Source: Fimbriimonadaceae bacterium
GTDB lineage: Bacteria > Armatimonadota > Fimbriimonadia > Fimbriimonadales > Fimbriimonadaceae
DNA length: 9,597 bases
Direction: 5' to 3'
NCBI GenBank assembly: GCA_020849075.1
Contig: JADLGZ010000096.1
Span: 1 to 9,597 of the forward strand
The position numbers and the translations under genes were made by a program. Below the pieces are notes generated by a model that did no database searches, had not been told where the DNA came from, and worked only from the letters and a program-made list of their open reading frames with translations. Shown in pieces: positions 6,646-9,597 of this stretch. Numbering within the stretch: position 1 is the first letter of the stretch; the number at the start of each line of letters is the position of its first letter.

Positions 6646-6650
6646 CTCCT
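6646..6650 (-). promoter_or_regulatory. Strong Shine-Dalgarno AGGAG, misplaced for the annotated start
   Basis: AGGAG on the - strand is 6 nt from the ATG at 6639 but 28 nt from the real family start at 6617. This makes the translation start of the sulfur amino acid gene ambiguous and supports a leader ORF or internal re-initiation. Confidence 0.45.
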
Positions 6651-6721
6651 AACCGTTGAATAATAATCGAATGAAAATAAGCACTATTGATAAGTATTGT
6701 TCAGATAATATTTGAGAAATA

Positions 6722-6754
6722 GCGATTTGTAACAAACATTATTAGTGATTTGTA
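6722..6754 (+). repeat. Direct repeat pair with an internal inverted repeat, candidate operator
   Basis: GCGATTTGTA (6722-6731) and GTGATTTGTA (6745-6754) match at 9 of 10 positions and start 23 bp apart, about two helical turns. The first copy runs into TTTGT-A-ACAAA (6726-6736), a perfect 5-bp inverted repeat around one base. Lying between two divergent promoters, it could be a regulator site. The surrounding AT-richness raises the odds of chance repeats. Confidence 0.3.
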
Positions 6755-6773
6755 CTTACGGTATTCTTCGGTC

Positions 6774-7367
6774 GTGTTCCGACGCAAGCCAAAGGAAGCC
6801 CTTGACCCGCCGCTTTGGCTGATCGCTGGCTTAGGCAACCCAGGGGCGGAGTACGCCGGAACTCGGCACAATGTTGGATTTGACGTTATTGACCAATTAG
6901 CGTCAGCCCATAAGTGCAAGTTGGATATTCGCCGACACCGTGCCGTCTATGGGCTTGGGCGCATTGCTGGCGTCTCGGCAGTGTTGGTAAAGCCCATGAC
7001 CTACATGAACCTGAGTGGGCAGGCCCTGGCCGAGATCACCCGCCACTATGGGTTGAATCCCGACCATGTTCTGGTGGTCGCAGATGATTTGGACCTATCG
7101 CTGGGCCGAATTCGCCTCCGTCCTGAGGGGGGTGCTGGTGGCCACAATGGACATAAATCAATCATCCAAAGCCTGGGGACTCAAGCCTATCCACGACTTA
7201 GGATTGGAATTGGCAAGGCGGGAGAAACGATTGATCACGTCTTGAGCCGCTTTTCTTCTGAAGAGAGGGTAACCGTTAATGAAGCGATTGAGAAGGCGGT
7301 CCGGACAATCGAAACCACCCTCGATCGAGGGGTAGATGCGGCAATGGCTGAGTTTAACGCAGAGTAA
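6774..7367 (+). CDS. pth: Peptidyl-tRNA hydrolase
   Basis: This 197-residue enzyme releases tRNA from peptidyl-tRNAs that drop off the ribosome. It is of normal length and carries all family blocks: IAGLGNPGAEYAGTRHNVGF (17-36, catalytic His32 and Asn22), KPMTYMNLSG (73-82, Asn79), ADDLDLSLGRIRLR (103-116, with the conserved Asp) and the GGAGGHNGHKS segment. I chose GTG 6774 because the family homology starts at LWLIAGLGNPG shortly after and because TATTCT lies 6 nt upstream. The frame is also open to a TTG at 6750, which would add 8 residues unlike the family. No Shine-Dalgarno site precedes either start. Its last 14 nt overlap the 3' end of the convergent unknown gene. Confidence 0.95.
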   Translation: MFRRKPKEALDPPLWLIAGLGNPGAEYAGTRHNVGFDVIDQLASAHKCKLDIRRHRAVYGLGRIAGVSAVLVKPMTYMNLSGQALAEITRHYGLNPDHVLVVADDLDLSLGRIRLRPEGGAGGHNGHKSIIQSLGTQAYPRLRIGIGKAGETIDHVLSRFSSEERVTVNEAIEKAVRTIETTLDRGVDAAMAEFNAE

Positions 7368-7728
7368 GCGCTGGGGTCGCCCGCTCTGTATAGGTGTGTT
7401 GGATGCCGAGTACGTGCAACGGGCCATGGATTGCATGCCATACGCTCACGTCGCGATTCATGTAGGCATGGTAGACCCGAGAACCATCCCGTGTAACATT
7501 CCATCTTGGGGCTCCCAGACCGGTGTGCAGCATCACGAATGCCCCTGGCACCACATGGGTTTCATCACCAAAGAGGTGTAGCGCCGGGGAATTGGCGGGT
7601 AGATCGCATTGACAGTCGGGTAAGACCGCGCAACCCCGTAGCAACTGCCTCAAAGCGCCTTGGTTTTGCAACAAAATGAACTCCCGGTTTGGGTCTGGGT
7701 TACGCTCAATTCCGACGATTCGAATCAT
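7354..7728 (-). CDS. Uncharacterised 124-residue protein, possible lamin-tail-like beta domain
   Basis: I do not recognise this protein with confidence. It is probably real: GGAGGG at 7735-7740 lies 6 nt before the ATG, the best ribosome binding site for any gene in the window, and it follows marR on the same strand by 40 bp. It begins MIRIVGIERNPDPNREFILLQNQG and continues through LRQLLRGCAVL, HLFGDETHVVPGAFVMLHTG and a tryptophan/histidine-rich end (VWHAIHGPLHVLGIQHTYTE). The order 'EFILLQNQG ... LRG ... VxPGxFVML ... W' recalls lamin-tail-like immunoglobulin folds (E-x-hydrophobic-N, L-x-G, L-x-PG-x2-hydrophobic), but this is a weak, manual impression. There is no signal peptide. Its end overlaps the pth stop by 14 nt in the convergent orientation. 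Confidence 0.7.
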   Translation of the reverse strand: MIRIVGIERNPDPNREFILLQNQGALRQLLRGCAVLPDCQCDLPANSPALHLFGDETHVVPGAFVMLHTGLGAPRWNVTRDGSRVYHAYMNRDVSVWHAIHGPLHVLGIQHTYTERATPALTLR

Positions 7729-7734
7729 CTGTCG

Positions 7735-7740
7735 CCCTCC
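7735..7740 (-). promoter_or_regulatory. Strong Shine-Dalgarno GGAGGG
   Basis: On the - strand GGAGGG precedes the ATG at 7728 by 6 nt (spacer CGACAG). It fixes the start of the unknown 124-residue gene and shows that the organism does use canonical ribosome sites, even though most genes here lack one. Confidence 0.75.
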
Positions 7741-7768
7741 GCTTATTTAGACGGCGATTCATTCAAGT

Positions 7769-8197
7769 TTAGAGCGTGTTTTCTATGTTTTGTATCGCTA
7801 CTTCAAGGACGGACAGGGCGGTTCCTTGGTTGGATTTGGCCACACCCGCTAACATGATGTCTTCCAGATTGTTGAGGAGCTTGCGCACGTCCTTCAATTT
7901 CGCGTTAGAGCTCTTCGTTAAGCGCAGGAACTTGACGCGCCGATCCTTCTTTGAGGTCACCTGCTCCAGTAAGCCCTTCTTGAGATGACTGGCTACCGTC
8001 TCTGAGAGAGTGGCGGGAGAGATTCCGAGTCGCCGGGCAATTTCAATCTGAGAAACCTTCTCGCCCGAGTTCTGAACCGCCATCAATAGGTGAAAAGTGT
8101 TGAGACTTACCCCAAGTTTCTTCAGCTTCGGTTCAAGATACGCGGACTGCAATTCATACAGCGCCGCAATGCGGGGAATGATGATTGGATCTGCCAC
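7769..8197 (-). CDS. MarR-family winged-helix transcriptional regulator
   Basis: This 142-residue protein has the MarR architecture. N-terminal dimerisation helices (about 8-28) lead to the winged helix-turn-helix: FHLLMAVQNSG (35-45), VSQIEIARRLGISPATLSETVASHLKKGLL (48-77), then a wing with KKDRRVKFLRLT (83-94) including the signature Asp-x-Arg. A C-terminal helix (about 98-140) completes the dimer interface. MarR proteins usually repress nearby genes and respond to small ligands or oxidants; the ligand here is unknown. The start is GTG 8197, as there is no in-frame ATG before the homology begins. TAACCT lies 6 nt upstream with no Shine-Dalgarno site. It is 20 bp behind the 5'-nucleotidase gene and 40 bp ahead of the unknown gene on the same strand, so it may control the trxA cluster, itself, or both. 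Confidence 0.88.
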   Translation of the reverse strand: MADPIIIPRIAALYELQSAYLEPKLKKLGVSLNTFHLLMAVQNSGEKVSQIEIARRLGISPATLSETVASHLKKGLLEQVTSKKDRRVKFLRLTKSSNAKLKDVRKLLNNLEDIMLAGVAKSNQGTALSVLEVAIQNIENTL

Positions 8198-8217
8198 ACG
8201 ATTAGGTTACCGAAAAA

Positions 8218-9117
8218 TCAAGAATCCTCATTGCGTACGCCATGCATCACATGACCCGCCGCGACATCATTCTTGAGTGCGCTCTCAATATGCGCTTCTT
8301 GGTCGTCAAAGAAGAAATCGGGATTAAAGGCCGACAGCATCTCACCTTTCTCCACGCCGCCCAAAAAGAAAGCTTCGTCTACTCGAACATTCCAGTTCAT
8401 CAGCGTTCGAATAGCCCGGTCGTGAGCGGGAGCATTGCGAGCCGTGACGAGCGCGGTGCGGATCCGAATGGGGACATCGCCTCGTTGCATCGAATGTAGA
8501 GCCGCAAGGAACGGAGCAAAGGGGCCTGGTTCAAGGGGTTCCTTCCGGTGCTCCTTCTCGTGCTCATGGAATCCGGCTAGACCGGTCTCTTGGAAAACTC
8601 GCTCAGCGGAATCTCCAAACAGCACGGCATCACCGTCAAAGGCAATCCTTATCTCATCGGGATTTCCTCCATCCCGAGAAGTTCCTTCAAAGATGCTCGC
8701 CGCGGGAACGCCATTGGCCAGGGCCTGGCGGACATCGGTTGCTTCAGCGCTCAGGAAGAGCCCAGCCCGAAATGGTTTCAAATAGGGCCATGGAGATTCG
8801 CCTTGAGTAAAGGCGCCACGAGATATCGCAAGCCCATGGGCTTCTGCGCTCTTGAAAACCCGCAATCCAGATACAGGATCATTTCGCGAAAGGACAACGA
8901 CTTCAACCCGGCTTTGCTCCCCTTCATTCAAGCGCAGGAGTTTCTTAACGAGAGGGAATGCGACGCCAGGAGCGGCTGGCTCATCCAGACGCTCCAACTG
9001 GTAGTCACGATAGGCATCCTCCCCTTGTCCCGCGAATATCTGATGGGCATCTTCAAACCCAAATAAGGCACGCGATGAGATGGCGACGACTAGTTTGTCG
9101 TCAAGCGAGTAAGCCAA
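8218..9117 (-). CDS. Cytosolic 5'-nucleotidase I-like protein (PF06189 family)
   Basis: This 299-residue protein is of the PF06189 family, bacterial relatives of cytosolic IMP/AMP 5'-nucleotidase NT5C1, which remove phosphate from nucleoside monophosphates. Family blocks are visible in order: LVVAISSRALFGFEDAH (9-25), PGVAFPLVKKLL (50-61), VVVLSRNDPVSGLRVF (73-88), ISRGAFTQGESPWPYL (98-113), LFLSAEATDVR (120-130), IAFDGDAVLFGDS (158-170, Asp161/Asp163), ALVTARNAPAH (222-232), AFFLGGVEK (249-257) and FFFDDQEAH (268-276). The start is TTG 9117, with GAGG a few bases upstream inside the end of trxA and only 6 bp between the genes, so coupling is likely. The hydrolase core appears intact. The preferred nucleotide cannot be told from sequence. 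Confidence 0.9.
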   Translation of the reverse strand: MAYSLDDKLVVAISSRALFGFEDAHQIFAGQGEDAYRDYQLERLDEPAAPGVAFPLVKKLLRLNEGEQSRVEVVVLSRNDPVSGLRVFKSAEAHGLAISRGAFTQGESPWPYLKPFRAGLFLSAEATDVRQALANGVPAASIFEGTSRDGGNPDEIRIAFDGDAVLFGDSAERVFQETGLAGFHEHEKEHRKEPLEPGPFAPFLAALHSMQRGDVPIRIRTALVTARNAPAHDRAIRTLMNWNVRVDEAFFLGGVEKGEMLSAFNPDFFFDDQEAHIESALKNDVAAGHVMHGVRNEDS

Positions 9118-9123
9118 GGGGCC

Positions 9124-9447
9124 TCAGAGGTGCCGTGAGATTAGGTTGGCAATCACGTCCTTAGGCTGTGCGCCGACCATCCGATCCACTTCCTTTCCGT
9201 CCTTGAAAATCAGCAAAGCGGGGATGCTCATGATTCCATACCGGGCGGCAATCTCTCCGGCGGCATCCACATCTACCTTGACGACGTCAGCCTTGCCCTC
9301 AAACTCGGTAGCAAGGGCTTCAATAGACGGACCGATCTGCTTGCAGGGGCCGCACCACTCGGCCCAAAAATCAACGAGAACTGGCTTGCTGGAGCCCAAG
9401 ACGCGAGTGTCGAAACTATCTGATTCAACGGCTAGATTTGTTGCCAT
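9124..9447 (-). CDS. trxA: Thioredoxin
   Basis: This 107-residue single-domain thioredoxin is of classic length, with no signal peptide, so it is cytoplasmic. VLVDFWAEWCGPCKQ (23-37) holds the redox pair Cys32/Cys35 and the buried Asp26. The cis-proline is Pro76 in MSIPALLIFKDGKEVDRMVG (73-92). It reduces protein disulfides using electrons from thioredoxin reductase, which is not in the window. The start is the ATG at 9447. There is no good Shine-Dalgarno site, and a GTATAC/ATACGTAT palindromic stretch (9456-9465) lies just upstream. It is the first gene of the probable operon with the 5'-nucleotidase (6-bp gap), marR and the unknown gene. Confidence 0.95.
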   Translation of the reverse strand: MATNLAVESDSFDTRVLGSSKPVLVDFWAEWCGPCKQIGPSIEALATEFEGKADVVKVDVDAAGEIAARYGIMSIPALLIFKDGKEVDRMVGAQPKDVIANLISRHL

Positions 9448-9539
9448 GATGGTTCATACGTATACCATGAGTGGGTTGGTGCAATGTGCGCCAAAAGGCT
9501 GTAACCGTTGCGGGTCCTTCTTCCGTCATACTGGATGAG
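9448..9539. promoter_or_regulatory. Divergent promoter region (trxA / secreted protein gene)
   Basis: These 92 bp separate trxA on the - strand from a gene starting at 9540 on the + strand. The trxA side has overlapping palindromes, ATACGTAT (9456-9463) and GTATAC (9460-9465), flanked by ATGGT (9449-9453) and ACCAT (9464-9468). On the other side CATACT (9527-9532) lies 7 nt before the ATG at 9540, as a -10 box of a leaderless transcript would. No -35 is clear for either. Confidence 0.4.
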
Positions 9540-9597
9540 ATGTTTCGATTTCGAACCTTGGTGGTCAGCGCGCTCGTTGTGAGCGGAGTATTCATCA
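9540..9597 (+). CDS. 5' end of a gene with a signal-peptide or membrane-anchor start
   Basis: The ATG at 9540 opens a frame that continues past the window edge and encodes 19 residues, MFRFRTLVVSALVVSGVFI. Two arginines followed by a hydrophobic stretch is the n- and h-region of a signal peptide or an N-terminal membrane helix, so the product is probably exported or membrane-bound. A nearby ATG at 9535 is in another frame that stops at once. The family cannot be told from this fragment. Confidence 0.6.
   Translation, partial: MFRFRTLVVSALVVSGVFI

Larger units (their letters stand above)
6640..6773. promoter_or_regulatory. AT-rich divergent promoter region (sulfur enzyme / pth)
   Basis: This is the largest intergenic stretch in the window and the only strongly AT-rich one, between genes transcribed away from each other. 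From about 6658 to 6760 it is dominated by A and T, with many TATTAT/ATAATA-like hexamers, so several -10 boxes could be drawn on the - strand and none is decisive. For pth, TATTCT at 6762-6767 lies 6 nt before the GTG at 6774, the spacing expected of a -10 box for a leaderless transcript. Confidence 0.5.

Noticed and set aside
7336..7581. Open frame of 81 codons on + downstream of pth
   Set aside because: It overlaps the unknown - strand gene, which has a strong Shine-Dalgarno site and patterned sequence. The + frame has neither.
8590..9066. Open frame of 158 codons on + inside the 5'-nucleotidase gene
   Set aside because: It is antisense to all main motifs of the nucleotidase and has no family features.
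1..9597. Insertion sequences, CRISPR arrays, tRNA or rRNA genes, att sites, origin
   Set aside because: I found no transposase, no regularly spaced repeats, no cloverleaf-like segments and no DnaA-box clusters. The few intergenic gaps are too short for most of these.

Overview
The window is a compact, single-copy chromosomal segment of roughly balanced base composition. It carries eleven whole genes, two gene fragments at the edges, and almost no non-coding DNA. I see no rRNA, tRNA, insertion sequence, CRISPR array or phage gene. The content is mostly housekeeping: histidine/inositol-type phosphatase, RuvX, MltG, YqeG, peptidyl-tRNA hydrolase, thioredoxin and a gamma-family sulfur amino acid enzyme, plus a few less usual proteins. 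Three features point to a deep-branching bacterium outside the standard model phyla: few Shine-Dalgarno sites, frequent GTG/TTG starts, and a DUF4434 glycosidase-like protein. Armatimonadota (Fimbriimonadia) is my best guess, but it is an inference from style and not from a marker gene.

Layout. Positions 1-956 (+) hold the tail of an unknown gene that overlaps the start of a DUF4434 TIM-barrel protein. Positions 963-2120 (-) encode a protein made of three tandem YbjQ domains. It is divergent from a four-gene + strand operon across only 28 bp. That operon (2149-5441) is hisN-like phosphatase, ruvX, mltG and a YqeG-GtrA fusion, with every junction overlapping (4, 8 and 1 nt), so translational coupling is likely. 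Positions 5445-6617 (-) encode a cystathionine gamma-synthase/lyase family enzyme that converges on the operon with a 3-bp gap. An AT-rich divergent promoter region (about 6640-6773) separates it from pth (6774-7367, +). Positions 7354-9447 (-) form a second likely operon, in transcription order trxA, a PF06189-type 5'-nucleotidase, a MarR-family regulator and an unrecognised 124-residue protein with a strong ribosome binding site. At 9540 a new + strand gene begins with a signal-peptide-like sequence and runs off the window.

How the genes fit together. The 2149-5441 operon links DNA/RNA quality control (RuvX) with envelope construction: MltG sets glycan strand length, YqeG relatives dephosphorylate phosphatidylglycerophosphate, and GtrA proteins move or bind polyprenyl-linked sugars. 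The YqeG-GtrA fusion is the most distinctive object here. The trxA-nucleotidase-marR-unknown cluster resembles a small redox/nucleotide salvage unit with its own regulator. Other points for a second look are the triple YbjQ protein, an out-of-frame upstream ORF on the sulfur enzyme mRNA that holds the only good Shine-Dalgarno site nearby, and TANNNT boxes 6-7 nt upstream of several starts, which suggest leaderless transcripts.
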